64,000 nt of DNA from Fodinibacter sp963730365. GTDB taxonomy: Bacteria; Actinomycetota; Actinomycetes; Actinomycetales; Dermatophilaceae. Below the pieces are notes generated by a model that was given only the letters and a program-made list of their open reading frames with translations, had not been told where the DNA came from and searched no databases. Location of the stretch: positions 124,001 to 188,000 of the forward strand of contig CAVSRM010000010.1 of NCBI GenBank assembly GCA_963730365.1, in the 5' to 3' direction. Shown piece by piece: positions 25,663 through 33,766 of this stretch. The position numbers were made by a program, and so were the translations under genes. The stretch's first letter is position 1, and the number at the start of each line of letters is the position of its first letter.

Positions 25663-26027
25663 GATCTCTCCTTGCGACTCTCTTGCTTGGGTGCTGGGAT
25701 GGAGTTGCCCTCCGCGAGAACGGCATCCAGGGCTCGGAAGCGCTGCTCGTGGGTGAGGCGACAGTCGTCGAGCCACGCGGTCAGCCGCTCGAGTGCGACC
25801 GGCTCGAGGTGCACGGGGCGGCGTTGGGCATCCCGCGTGCGGGTGACCAGGCCTGCGTGCTCGAGGACCTGGATGTGCTTCGAGATCGCCTGCACGGAGA
25901 TGTCGAAGGGCTCGGCAAGCTCGCCGACCGTGGCCGCGCCACGGCTCAGCCGAGCGATGATGCCCCGCCGGACCGGGTCACCGAGCGCGACGAACCCGAG
26001 GTTCACCATCTCGCTCTCGTCGGCCAT
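25659..26027 (-). CDS. ArsR-family winged-helix repressor
   Basis: A 122-residue regulator with LGDPVRRGIIARLSRGAATVGELAEPFDISVQAISKHIQVLEHAGLV split as wing and recognition helix. No metal-binding cysteines are visible, which fits the ArsR-AHSA1 class rather than metal sensors. The ATG at 26027 is preferred over a TTG at 26039 because a near-consensus promoter ends 6 nt before it, implying a leaderless transcript. It very likely represses its own operon through the dyad over that promoter. Confidence 0.88.
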   Translation of the reverse strand: MADESEMVNLGFVALGDPVRRGIIARLSRGAATVGELAEPFDISVQAISKHIQVLEHAGLVTRTRDAQRRPVHLEPVALERLTAWLDDCRLTHEQRFRALDAVLAEGNSIPAPKQESRKERS

Positions 26028-26032
26028 TGCCG

Positions 26033-26070
26033 TATTCAACTATCACGTTGATCAACTGTCAAGTTGAATA
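26033..26070 (-). promoter_or_regulatory. arsR promoter and overlapping dyad operator
   Basis: On the minus strand, -35 TTGACA (26057-26062), a 17-bp spacer and -10 TTGAAT (26034-26039) lead to the arsR ATG. The same DNA forms a symmetric site: TATTCAAC (26033-26040), the 10-bp palindrome GTTGATCAAC (26047-26056) in the spacer, and GTTGAATA (26063-26070). A bound dimer would block polymerase. Confidence 0.8.
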
Positions 26071-26162
26071 TGACGAACCCATCCGCTCGGCGGCCCGCTC
26101 CGAACTCCCCCTGGCACGCGTCACCGACGACCGTGCTCGCAGGACAACCCGAGGAGCACCTC

Positions 26163-26813
26163 ATGAAGACCAGCGCATTGCTCGTGGGCGGCATCGCCGC
26201 CGCACTGACGGTCGGCACCGCCGGCATGGCCCAGGCCTCGCACGACACCAATCCCTCCAAGAAGGTCGCCAGCTACTCCTACTCCCTGGATGCCGTCCAG
26301 GCTTCCGCGGTGCCCAACAGCCACGCCAGCGGCACCACCCGCGTCAAGGCCCTGCCCAACGGCAAGGTGCAGGTCAAGGTCGAGGCCGACGGCCTGGCCC
26401 CGGGTCTCCCGCACGCCATGCACCTGCACGGCGTCGACGGCCCCGCCACCGACCAGGGGTGCCCCGGCCCCGCCGCCGACGCCGACACGGACGGCTTCGT
26501 GACGGTCCTGGAGGGGGCGCCCTTCTACGGCGGCATCCTCACCTCGTTGACCACGACCGGCGACCAGTCGCCCGCGAGCGCCCTCGCCCTGGACCGGTTC
26601 GCCGTCGCCGATGCCGACGGCCACCTGAGCTACAGCCGCACCTTCAGCCAGGACTCCGCACTGGCCAACGCGGGCACCGTGCAGGTCGTCGTGCACGGCA
26701 TCGACATCAACGGCAGCGGCGCCTACGACTTCGGGGCCGGGCCCTCATCGCTGGGCGGGGCGTTCCCCCTCGAGGGCACCATCCCCGTGCTCTGCGGCGG
26801 GATCGCCAACTGA
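26163..26813 (+). CDS. Secreted CHRD / Cu-Zn-SOD-like protein
   Basis: A 216-residue exported protein: signal MKTSALLVGGIAAALTVG with cleavage after GMAQA. The mature part has SYSLDAVQAS, GLAPGLPHAMHLHG and VQVVVHGIDINGSG, resembling CHRD and Cu-Zn superoxide-dismutase-like beta-sandwiches. The full set of copper/zinc histidines is not evident, so SOD activity is doubtful. GAGGAG lies 7 nt before the ATG. The gene is divergent from the ArsR operon, and a strong terminator follows. Confidence 0.72.
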   Translation: MKTSALLVGGIAAALTVGTAGMAQASHDTNPSKKVASYSYSLDAVQASAVPNSHASGTTRVKALPNGKVQVKVEADGLAPGLPHAMHLHGVDGPATDQGCPGPAADADTDGFVTVLEGAPFYGGILTSLTTTGDQSPASALALDRFAVADADGHLSYSRTFSQDSALANAGTVQVVVHGIDINGSGAYDFGAGPSSLGGAFPLEGTIPVLCGGIAN

Positions 26814-26842
26814 CGCGAGCAGCACCGCTCGCACCCCGACCA

Positions 26843-26879
26843 CCGAGACCCGCCCGTCGCAACCGACGGCGGGTCTCGG
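26843..26879. terminator. Strong terminator between convergent genes
   Basis: CCGAGACCCGCC (26843-26854) pairs with GGCGGGTCTCGG (26868-26879), and the stem continues inward as GTCG/CGAC around a CAAC loop with one bulged C. This gives about 16 bp of stem. It separates the CHRD-like gene and the convergent FAD dehydrogenase gene. Confidence 0.85.
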
Positions 26880-26899
26880 CGCTCAGGAGGACGCGGTGG

Positions 26900-28573
26900 T
26901 CACAGTGCCGCGGCTGCTGCGCGGCCGGCCGTGCGCCCGGAGAACAGGCAGCCGCCGACGAAGGTGCCCTCGAGCGCGCGGTACCCGTGCACCCCACCGC
27001 CTCCGAAGCCGGCGACCTCCCCCGCGGCATAGAGCCCCGGCACCGGCGAACGATCCGGGCCGAGGACGCGCCCGGAGAGGTCGGTGTGCAACCCGCCGAG
27101 GGTCTTGCGTGAGAGCACCCGCAGGCGGACCGCGACGAGCGGCCCGTGCTTGGGGTCCAGGATCCGGTGCAGCGGGTAGGCCCGCTTGGTGAGGCGGTCA
27201 CCGCGGTAGCGCCGCGCCATCCGGATCGCGGCGACCTGGGTGTCCTTCGTGTAGCCGTTGTCGACCTGCCGGTCGCGCTCCACGACCTGGCGCTCGATGT
27301 GCTCGGGGTCCAGTGGGGCCTCGGGCGTGATGGCGTTCATCGTGGCGACGAGCTCCCCGATGGTGTCAGCCGTGACCCAGTCGTCCCCGTGGTCGAGGAA
27401 GGCCTGCACCGGGGGAAGCACCTTGGTGATCGGCCGACGCAGGACGTCGCGGTACCGCCGCTCGGTGAGGTCGGGGTTCTGCTCGGAGCCGGACAGCGTG
27501 AACTCCTTGCCGACGATCGAGTGGTTGAGGACGAACCAGGAATGGTCGAAGCCGCTGTGCCGCAGGTGGTCCAGGGTGCCCAGGGTGTCGAAGCCCGGCA
27601 GGTAGGGGGCGGGGAGGCGGTCGCCGCGACCGTCGAACCACATCGAGCTGGGGCCGGGCAGGATCCGGATGCCGTGACCCGGCCAGATGGGGTCCCAGTT
27701 GCCCACACCCTCGACGTAGTGCCACATCCGGTCGCGGTTGACGACGCTGCCCCCGGCGGCCTCCGTGATGGCGATCATCCGGCCGTCGACGTATGCCGGG
27801 ACACCCGTCAACATCGTGTCCGGAGCCTTCCCCAGCCGCTCGGGCCAGTTGGCCCGGACCAGGTCGTGGTTCGCACCGATGCCACCGGAGGTGACGAGGA
27901 CGGCCCGGGCGCCGAACTCGAAGGACCCCGTCACCTCCCGCGAGCTGCGCACGCCGCGAGGTGAGTGGTCCTCTGCGAGAACCGATCCAGCGGCACCGGA
28001 GACGACGCCGGCATCCACCACGAGGTCGTCGACACGATGCCTGGGGCGGTACATCACTCGGCCACCGGCGACGTGCTCGCGCAGGCGTCGCTCGAACGGC
28101 GCGACGACGCCCGTGCCCGTGCCCCAGGGGATGTGGAACCTCGGGACCGAGTTTCCGTGTCCGCCGCTGGTGCCGTCGCCCCGCTCCGCCCAGCCCACGA
28201 CAGGGAAGAACGACACGCCCTGGTCCCGCAGCCACGAGCGCTTCTCGCCCGCTGCCCACTCGACGTAGGCACGCCCCCACCGGCTCCCCCAGTGGTCGTC
28301 CCCGGGCGAGCCGTCGGCCTCGGTCAGGCGGTCCCAGCCGGCCGAGCCCTGCCAGTCCTGCCAGGCCAGGTCGAAGGAGTCCGAGATGCCCATGCGTCGT
28401 TGCTCGGGGCTGTCGACGAGGAACAGCCCGCCGAAGCTCCACCACGCCTGGCCGCCGAGGTTGGCCTCGCTCTCCTGGTCCAGGAGCACCACGGAGCGGC
28501 CCGCATCGGCCAGCTCGCACGTGGCCACGATCCCGGCGAGGCCAGCTCCCACGACGACGATGTCGGCATCCAT
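26900..28573 (-). CDS. FAD-binding dehydrogenase (fumarate reductase/ketosteroid dehydrogenase-like flavoprotein)
   Basis: A 557-residue flavoprotein of the succinate dehydrogenase/3-ketosteroid-delta1-dehydrogenase superfamily. The N-terminal Rossmann motif is DIVVVGAGLAGIVATCELADAG; NLGGQAWWSFGGLFLVDSPEQ and the C-terminal GLYAAGEVAGFGGGGVHGYRALEGT complete the FAD site. It probably oxidises or reduces a C-C bond in a lipid, steroid or organic acid. TAGGGT lies 7 nt before the ATG, so translation may be leaderless. It lies 10 bp after the HAD gene. Confidence 0.88.
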   Translation of the reverse strand: MDADIVVVGAGLAGIVATCELADAGRSVVLLDQESEANLGGQAWWSFGGLFLVDSPEQRRMGISDSFDLAWQDWQGSAGWDRLTEADGSPGDDHWGSRWGRAYVEWAAGEKRSWLRDQGVSFFPVVGWAERGDGTSGGHGNSVPRFHIPWGTGTGVVAPFERRLREHVAGGRVMYRPRHRVDDLVVDAGVVSGAAGSVLAEDHSPRGVRSSREVTGSFEFGARAVLVTSGGIGANHDLVRANWPERLGKAPDTMLTGVPAYVDGRMIAITEAAGGSVVNRDRMWHYVEGVGNWDPIWPGHGIRILPGPSSMWFDGRGDRLPAPYLPGFDTLGTLDHLRHSGFDHSWFVLNHSIVGKEFTLSGSEQNPDLTERRYRDVLRRPITKVLPPVQAFLDHGDDWVTADTIGELVATMNAITPEAPLDPEHIERQVVERDRQVDNGYTKDTQVAAIRMARRYRGDRLTKRAYPLHRILDPKHGPLVAVRLRVLSRKTLGGLHTDLSGRVLGPDRSPVPGLYAAGEVAGFGGGGVHGYRALEGTFVGGCLFSGRTAGRAAAAAL

Positions 28574-28583
28574 GACCCCGACC

Positions 28584-29285
28584 CTAGGCCCTGCCCGCGC
28601 TCGGGGCCGAGGCCCCCGGCTGGATCCGTACCCTCGAGCGCGTGACCTCCACGGACAGCCCCTCCAGGTCGTGCACGACGAGGTCGCTCAACGGCATCAG
28701 CAGCTCTCGTGCCGTCGTGGTCGTGACCGCAACCAGTCCCCGGCATCCGGCATCCCGTGCTCCGGCCAGGCCCGCGACGGCGTCCTCGACGACCACGCAG
28801 TCCCGCGGGTCCACTCCGAGGAGCCCGGCCCCCTCGAGCCACGGGTCCGGCGACGGCTTCCCGCGCCGGACGTCTGACGCGGTCACGACCACGTGCGGGC
28901 GGACCAGGCCGGTCGCGGCGATCCTCGCCTCGGCCAGCTCCCGGGTGCACGAGGTGACGATCGCCGTGGGGACGTCCCCGGCGGCGAGGGTGGCGAGGAG
29001 CTCGGCCGCCCCGGGGAGCACGGTGATCCCGGTGGTGTCCGACGCCTCGAGCTCACGGATCCTGGCGAAGGCCGGCCCGCGCCGTTCCTCGGGGAGCACC
29101 TGCCGGACCACGTCCACCGCAGGCACCCCGTGCAGACCACCGAGCAGCTGCGGGTCGACGTCGAACTCCTCGCTCCACCGCAGCCATGACCGCTCCACGG
29201 CGGGCATCGAGTCGATGAGGGTCCCGTCCATGTCCAGCAGGACGGCCGAGAAGGGCTGGTCGAACGCGGTGGCGGGTGCCGGCAT
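28584..29285 (-). CDS. HAD-superfamily subfamily IA phosphatase (beta-phosphoglucomutase-like)
   Basis: A 233-residue HAD hydrolase. Motif I is LLDMDGTLIDS (Asp18, Asp20), motif II IVTSCT, motif III RRGKPSPDPW and motif IV VVVEDAVAGLAGA. The four-helix cap between motifs I and II places it with sugar-phosphate phosphatases and phosphoglucomutases. The metabolite cannot be named. TAGGGT sits 7 nt before the ATG and shares its TAG with the stop codon of the upstream metallophosphoesterase. Confidence 0.88.
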   Translation of the reverse strand: MPAPATAFDQPFSAVLLDMDGTLIDSMPAVERSWLRWSEEFDVDPQLLGGLHGVPAVDVVRQVLPEERRGPAFARIRELEASDTTGITVLPGAAELLATLAAGDVPTAIVTSCTRELAEARIAATGLVRPHVVVTASDVRRGKPSPDPWLEGAGLLGVDPRDCVVVEDAVAGLAGARDAGCRGLVAVTTTTARELLMPLSDLVVHDLEGLSVEVTRSRVRIQPGASAPSAGRA

Positions 29286-29295
29286 ACCGCCGACC

Positions 29296-31131
29296 CTAGG
29301 TCTCCGTGGGACGGACCGTGAACGGCTCCTCGATGAGCCGAGGGGTGGGCAGGGGGTCCTGCGGCACCGGGATGCGCGTCGAACGCCCAGCGGAGGTGGT
29401 CACCATCTCAGGGGAGATGTCGTAGTCGCGCACGAGCTCCTCGGTGACGATCGGATAGACGGTGAGGACCCCGCCGGGCCGGAGCCGGATCCGGAGGAAG
29501 CCCTTTCCCTCCTCGACGGCCTGGCCCATCATCGCCCACGAGTCCATGCCCTCGCTCTTGAAGGCGACGATCCACAGGCCGAGCGCGGTGGCGCCGAGGA
29601 GCCCGCCGATGAGTGCCACGCCGATGAGGACGGCGAAGAACTTCGGCCAGGGGGCGAGCGGGCCCAGGGTGCCGACGGGCAGCAGTGCCAGGCCGACGAA
29701 GCAGGCACACGCGACGAGTAGCTGCGCAAGGGCGAGCACCATCATCGCGACCGAGATGAGCGGGGGCCGGCCCCGAAGGCGAGGAATCAGCGCGATGACG
29801 AAGAGCACCGCGAGGACCCCGAGCAACCCTCCCGCGAAGGTGAGGAGCGCGGACGACCCCGCGGAGAGATATGCATCGACGATGCGGCCGTTGTCGTTGG
29901 CGCTGACCCCTTGCCAGAAGGCGACGAGGAGGGTCACGAAGATGACGACGTGGGCGAACGCGAAGAAGCTGAACACCCCGGGGTTCCGGCGCAGGATCCA
30001 TTCCTTGCGCCACGGTAGGCCGAGCCGCGCCACCCGGGCCCTGGAGTCGGCCTCCGAGGGGAACGTCGTCGGCTGCCGGGTGAACGTCGTCTCACCGTCG
30101 CCGTCGCGCCAGCTGCGGGACTCCTCGGGGAGGAGCCTCAGCTCGGTGGCGAGCCCGTGGGTCACGTCGAGGTAGGCCCCGCCGATGCCACAGGTCACCA
30201 TCTGACGCTCGGCGCCCTTCGGGGCCATGGGGTCCTCGAGGTCCTCCGCATAGCGGAGGTAGTGGTGCTTGTCGCCGCTCAACCACAGTCGCGCCGTGGC
30301 ACCGGTGGGCTCGCGCTCGTTGGTGCCCGGGACCCGCCGGGTCGTGACGAAGGTGCGCTCGAACCAGTCCAGGCCGTTGAACGCGTCGGGCTGGCCTGAC
30401 GAGGCCTTGAGCCAGGCCGGGGTCGCAGCGCACACGATGACGCTGTCACCCTCGGCCAGGTTGGCCGTCAGGGTCTCCTCGAAGTAGGTGAGCTGGGGAT
30501 CGTCGAAGTAGGAGTCCAGCTGGCTGTCCAGCCCCACCAACCACCACCCGTGCGGAAGCTTGACCGTGAAGTAGCTGCGGCGCTGCTCGGTGCGCCAGCC
30601 ACCGATCGACCGGCCCTGGGTGAACAACCGCAGGAAGGCGGTGAGCCCGTCGTACCAGTCGTGGTTGCCGGGCAGGGCGAGGAGCAGGGGCTGGGGATCG
30701 GCAGCAGGCAGGGCGGCCCGATAGGGGCCCACCATCCGGTCGTCGTAAGCCTTGGACGACGCCGTCGGGTACACCTCGTCGCCGCCGAGCACCAGCATCC
30801 GTCCTCGGGGCAGCGGCTTGGCGGCGCCGTCGACGAGGAGCGAGTCCTGTGCCATGAGCGCAGCGACGGTGTACGTGGCGTCGAAGCCGTCGCCGATGTC
30901 GGCGGTGTAGTCGAACCAGAAGTCCTCGCCCGGTCCGGGACCGTCGCTCAGGTCGAGGAGGTTGCCGTCGAAGACCTTCTGGAGCTCGCGCTTGTCGGCA
31001 TAGTTGCCGAAGATCTCGGACAGCAGCGAGTAGCCGTACGTGCGCAGCTCGCTCGGCGCCAGCCACCTCACGGCGTCCTGGGCCACGAAGTTCACCTGGG
31101 CGTAGTGCTCTGCCAGCTCCTCGCGCTTCAC
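29296..31131 (-). CDS. Membrane metallophosphoesterase, unknown substrate
   Basis: A 611-residue protein. The N-terminal ~370 residues are a calcineurin-like phosphoesterase: MLVLGGDEVYPTAS (Asp), LALPGNHDWYDGLTAF (Asn-His), VIVCAATPAWL and LSGDKHHYLRY. The C-terminal ~200 residues contain about four membrane helices (FSFFAFAHVVIFVTLLVAFW onward) and a short tail, so the catalytic domain faces the cytoplasm or the wall depending on topology. The GTG start overlaps the GMC oxidoreductase stop by 4 bp, so they are translationally coupled. Confidence 0.85.
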   Translation of the reverse strand: MKREELAEHYAQVNFVAQDAVRWLAPSELRTYGYSLLSEIFGNYADKRELQKVFDGNLLDLSDGPGPGEDFWFDYTADIGDGFDATYTVAALMAQDSLLVDGAAKPLPRGRMLVLGGDEVYPTASSKAYDDRMVGPYRAALPAADPQPLLLALPGNHDWYDGLTAFLRLFTQGRSIGGWRTEQRRSYFTVKLPHGWWLVGLDSQLDSYFDDPQLTYFEETLTANLAEGDSVIVCAATPAWLKASSGQPDAFNGLDWFERTFVTTRRVPGTNEREPTGATARLWLSGDKHHYLRYAEDLEDPMAPKGAERQMVTCGIGGAYLDVTHGLATELRLLPEESRSWRDGDGETTFTRQPTTFPSEADSRARVARLGLPWRKEWILRRNPGVFSFFAFAHVVIFVTLLVAFWQGVSANDNGRIVDAYLSAGSSALLTFAGGLLGVLAVLFVIALIPRLRGRPPLISVAMMVLALAQLLVACACFVGLALLPVGTLGPLAPWPKFFAVLIGVALIGGLLGATALGLWIVAFKSEGMDSWAMMGQAVEEGKGFLRIRLRPGGVLTVYPIVTEELVRDYDISPEMVTTSAGRSTRIPVPQDPLPTPRLIEEPFTVRPTET

Positions 31132-33518
31132 GAGGTCTCTCCCGTCGTTCGTGGAACCATCCGGCCGTAGACCTCCCAGAGCTGGCCCAGGAACAGGCTG
31201 CCGAAACCGTCCAGGGCCGCCACGGGGTCCTTCCCCCAGGTGCGGAACGTCGTGAGCTGCTTGAGGAAGTCGGGCACGTGGATCGTGATGACACCGGAGG
31301 CCACCACCCGCCCCTCGTCGACCCCAGGGGGGAGGTGCCCGTCGCGGATGCTGACGAACAAGGTGGACGTGTCGCGCCAGAGGTCGACGCCCGCCTCGTC
31401 GCGCACCTCCTTGAACCCGCTGAAGGTCATGGGGTTCCCTCCCGCTCCCGTGATCCAGAGGCGGTACAGCATGCGTCGCTGGTCGGGGTCGTCAGCCTCG
31501 ACGAACAGGTTGAACCAGCCGCGCTCGACCTCCAGTCGCCCGCCCAGGAGGTCGGACTCGACCCAGCCCGACGCCGACCCCTCGTGGTGGGGGTTCGCGA
31601 CGAACTGGTCCACGTCGTCGACCGAGATCGTCAGCTCGAACATCAGCCGGTCCCGGGACCTCTTGCCCAGGTCGAAGCCGGTCTGCGGGTCATCCACGCC
31701 CAGGGCCGCGAAGCCCCGCATGCGTTCGGTGAAGCGCAGACCATTCGCCCCGGCGGGCACCGGGTCCGCCTCTCCGACGGAGGCCGCTGCGACCTCCGGT
31801 GCCGGCCCGTGGTCGAGGACGGCCGGCGCCGGAGCGCCGGGGGCAGACTCCAGGATGTGCGTACAGCACCGGTCGGCCACGGCCGCGATCGTCAGCGATG
31901 GGTTGGGCCCGACCGGGCCGGGGAGCAGCGCGCCGTCGAGGACGTGCAGGCCTGGATGGCCGAAGACCTCACCCCAGGCGTCGCAGACCCCCTCGGCCGG
32001 GTTCCGGCCCATGACCGCACCACCGATCGGGTGCACCGTGATGACCCGTCGCGCCCACCAGAGGGGGTTGTCGTGGTACGTCCCGCCCAGCTCGGCGGCG
32101 ATGGCCCGCATCGACCGGTGCACTCCGCTGAAGTACTCCGCGGAGGTCTCCGTCGTCCAGTCCACGGCGAGTCGTCCGCGTGCGTCGAGGCGCAGGACCC
32201 CGTCCGGCACGTCGCGACCCATGCCGAGCAGGGGGAGGGAGCAGCTGGTCAGCGCGCCGTCACCGAGCATGGTCGCGAGGTCGGCTCCCAGCGTCGAGTC
32301 GCCACCGTCCAGCGCGTCGTCGATCACCCGGTCGAGGGCGAAGGCAGCTGCCCGCGCGAGCGTGCCCACTCCTTTCGCCGTCTCCGCCAGCCAGGCCCCG
32401 AATGCCGGGTAGCCGGCATCCTGGACGTAGTGCCCGCGCCCTTGCGCACCATCCTCGTCGACTTCGTCGGCGACGCGTATCGCGCTCGTGATCACGGGGC
32501 CGAGGTTGGCGTCCAGGTCGCGGCCACTGCCCTCGCTGGCTGCCCCGAGCACGAACCCGAGAAGGTCGCCGTTCCCCGAGAAGCGACGACCCAGGGCGGC
32601 ACTGAGGCCCGGCAGCGCCGATCGGTTGCGGAGCAGGAGCAACGAGGTGCCGAACGTGCCGGCGGCCAGGACCAGCCGGTCGCACCGCACGGTGTGCGTG
32701 GGGAGATCGACGGCCGGCTCGCCGTCGCGACCGGTGTGGATGACGTAGACGACCTCGTAGCCGCCACCCTCGAGCGGGCGGAACCCCCTGACCTCATGGC
32801 GGGTCCGGATGTCTGCGCCGTGGTGCTGCGCAGCGGACAGGTAGGTGTGGTCGAGGGTGTTCTTCGCGCCGTCGTTGCACCCCAGGTCGCACTCGCCGCA
32901 CAACCGGCAGGTGACCCGGGGAAGCCCGTGGATGTTGCCGTAGTCGGGGGTCTCGATCTCGCCCAGCCGGACCGGCGGCTCGCCCTTCCTCCTCGAGAAG
33001 CTGATCGCCAGGGGCGGGAGCGTCAACGTCATCCCGGCGCCCTTGGCGGCCTCACGCATCGCAGCGGTCTTGGGAGTGTCGAGGTAGGGATAGGTGGTGG
33101 TGCCGATCATCTCCTCGACGGCGTCGTAGTGCGGCTCGAGGTCGGCACGAGTCACCGGCCAGTGCTCGTATCCCCCTCCGGGAACAGGCTGCTCGTGGAC
33201 GAACCACTTCTCGTCCTTGCGCAGCAGCACGTTGGCGTAGATGAGCGAACCCCCACCCAGGCCGCTGGACACGAGTCCGTCGATGCCCTCGAAGCCCCAC
33301 ACGTCGTACAGCCCGTGTCGTCCTGCCCGCGGCTCCCAGAAGTTCTTGGCCATCCCGCCCGGCGTGCGGGGGAAGGACCCCGGCGGGTAGGCCCGGCCAC
33401 GCTCGAGCACGACCACCGATCTCCCGGCCTCGGCCAGGCGGTACGCCGCGACCGACCCCCCGAACCCTGATCCGACGACGACGGCGTCGACGTGCTCCGC
33501 GGTAGCGGTGGGGACCAT
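31128..33518 (-). CDS. GMC oxidoreductase (cholesterol-oxidase-like) with C-terminal accessory domain
   Basis: A 796-residue flavoenzyme. Residues 10-45 are the FAD-binding VVVGSGFGGSVAAYRLAEAGR motif in two parts, and the substrate domain follows with CRLCGECDLGCNDGAKNTLD. The C-terminal GMC signature lies near HPIGGAVMGRNPAEGVCDAWG and HVLDGALLPGPVGPNPSLTI. This layout matches vaccinated-type cholesterol oxidases (ChoD-like), which oxidise sterols or other polycyclic alcohols. Residues ~593-796 form an extra domain starting GLRFTERMRGFAALG that is also present at the N terminus of the divergent hydrolase. It is first in a four-gene leftward run with the metallophosphoesterase, HAD and FAD genes. 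Confidence 0.87.
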   Translation of the reverse strand: MVPTATAEHVDAVVVGSGFGGSVAAYRLAEAGRSVVVLERGRAYPPGSFPRTPGGMAKNFWEPRAGRHGLYDVWGFEGIDGLVSSGLGGGSLIYANVLLRKDEKWFVHEQPVPGGGYEHWPVTRADLEPHYDAVEEMIGTTTYPYLDTPKTAAMREAAKGAGMTLTLPPLAISFSRRKGEPPVRLGEIETPDYGNIHGLPRVTCRLCGECDLGCNDGAKNTLDHTYLSAAQHHGADIRTRHEVRGFRPLEGGGYEVVYVIHTGRDGEPAVDLPTHTVRCDRLVLAAGTFGTSLLLLRNRSALPGLSAALGRRFSGNGDLLGFVLGAASEGSGRDLDANLGPVITSAIRVADEVDEDGAQGRGHYVQDAGYPAFGAWLAETAKGVGTLARAAAFALDRVIDDALDGGDSTLGADLATMLGDGALTSCSLPLLGMGRDVPDGVLRLDARGRLAVDWTTETSAEYFSGVHRSMRAIAAELGGTYHDNPLWWARRVITVHPIGGAVMGRNPAEGVCDAWGEVFGHPGLHVLDGALLPGPVGPNPSLTIAAVADRCCTHILESAPGAPAPAVLDHGPAPEVAAASVGEADPVPAGANGLRFTERMRGFAALGVDDPQTGFDLGKRSRDRLMFELTISVDDVDQFVANPHHEGSASGWVESDLLGGRLEVERGWFNLFVEADDPDQRRMLYRLWITGAGGNPMTFSGFKEVRDEAGVDLWRDTSTLFVSIRDGHLPPGVDEGRVVASGVITIHVPDFLKQLTTFRTWGKDPVAALDGFGSLFLGQLWEVYGRMVPRTTGETS

Positions 33519-33766
33519 GGTCGGAACTCCGTTCTACGGGAACACGCACGGGTCCGGACGACGACCGGTGGCGTCGATCCGGCCCGCCCGATCCAGTGTG
33601 CCCCCATCGCGGCATCGTGCACCACCGATTCCGGACGACCGTCTGAGGGGTGTTCCGTCGCAGGGGAAACGCCGATACGCTGCCATGCGCAGGTGTCGCC
33701 CGAGCGGCTCGGGTGATGGACGGCTCGCAGCCTCGGCTGCGCCACGGCCGAGGAGCGACGGCGACC
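33519..33766. promoter_or_regulatory. Divergent promoter region between the GMC oxidoreductase and the hydrolase
   Basis: A 248-bp gap holding no gene. Near the hydrolase start, CCTCGGC (33731-33737) can pair with GCCGAGG (33747-33753). The right arm overlaps the GAGGAG Shine-Dalgarno at 33750-33755, so the hairpin could limit translation. No clear shared operator was found. Confidence 0.35.

Noticed and set aside
26163..26813. Functional Cu-Zn superoxide dismutase
   Set aside because: Only one HxxHLH-like motif is seen; the full copper/zinc ligand set and the usual C-terminal motif are not apparent.
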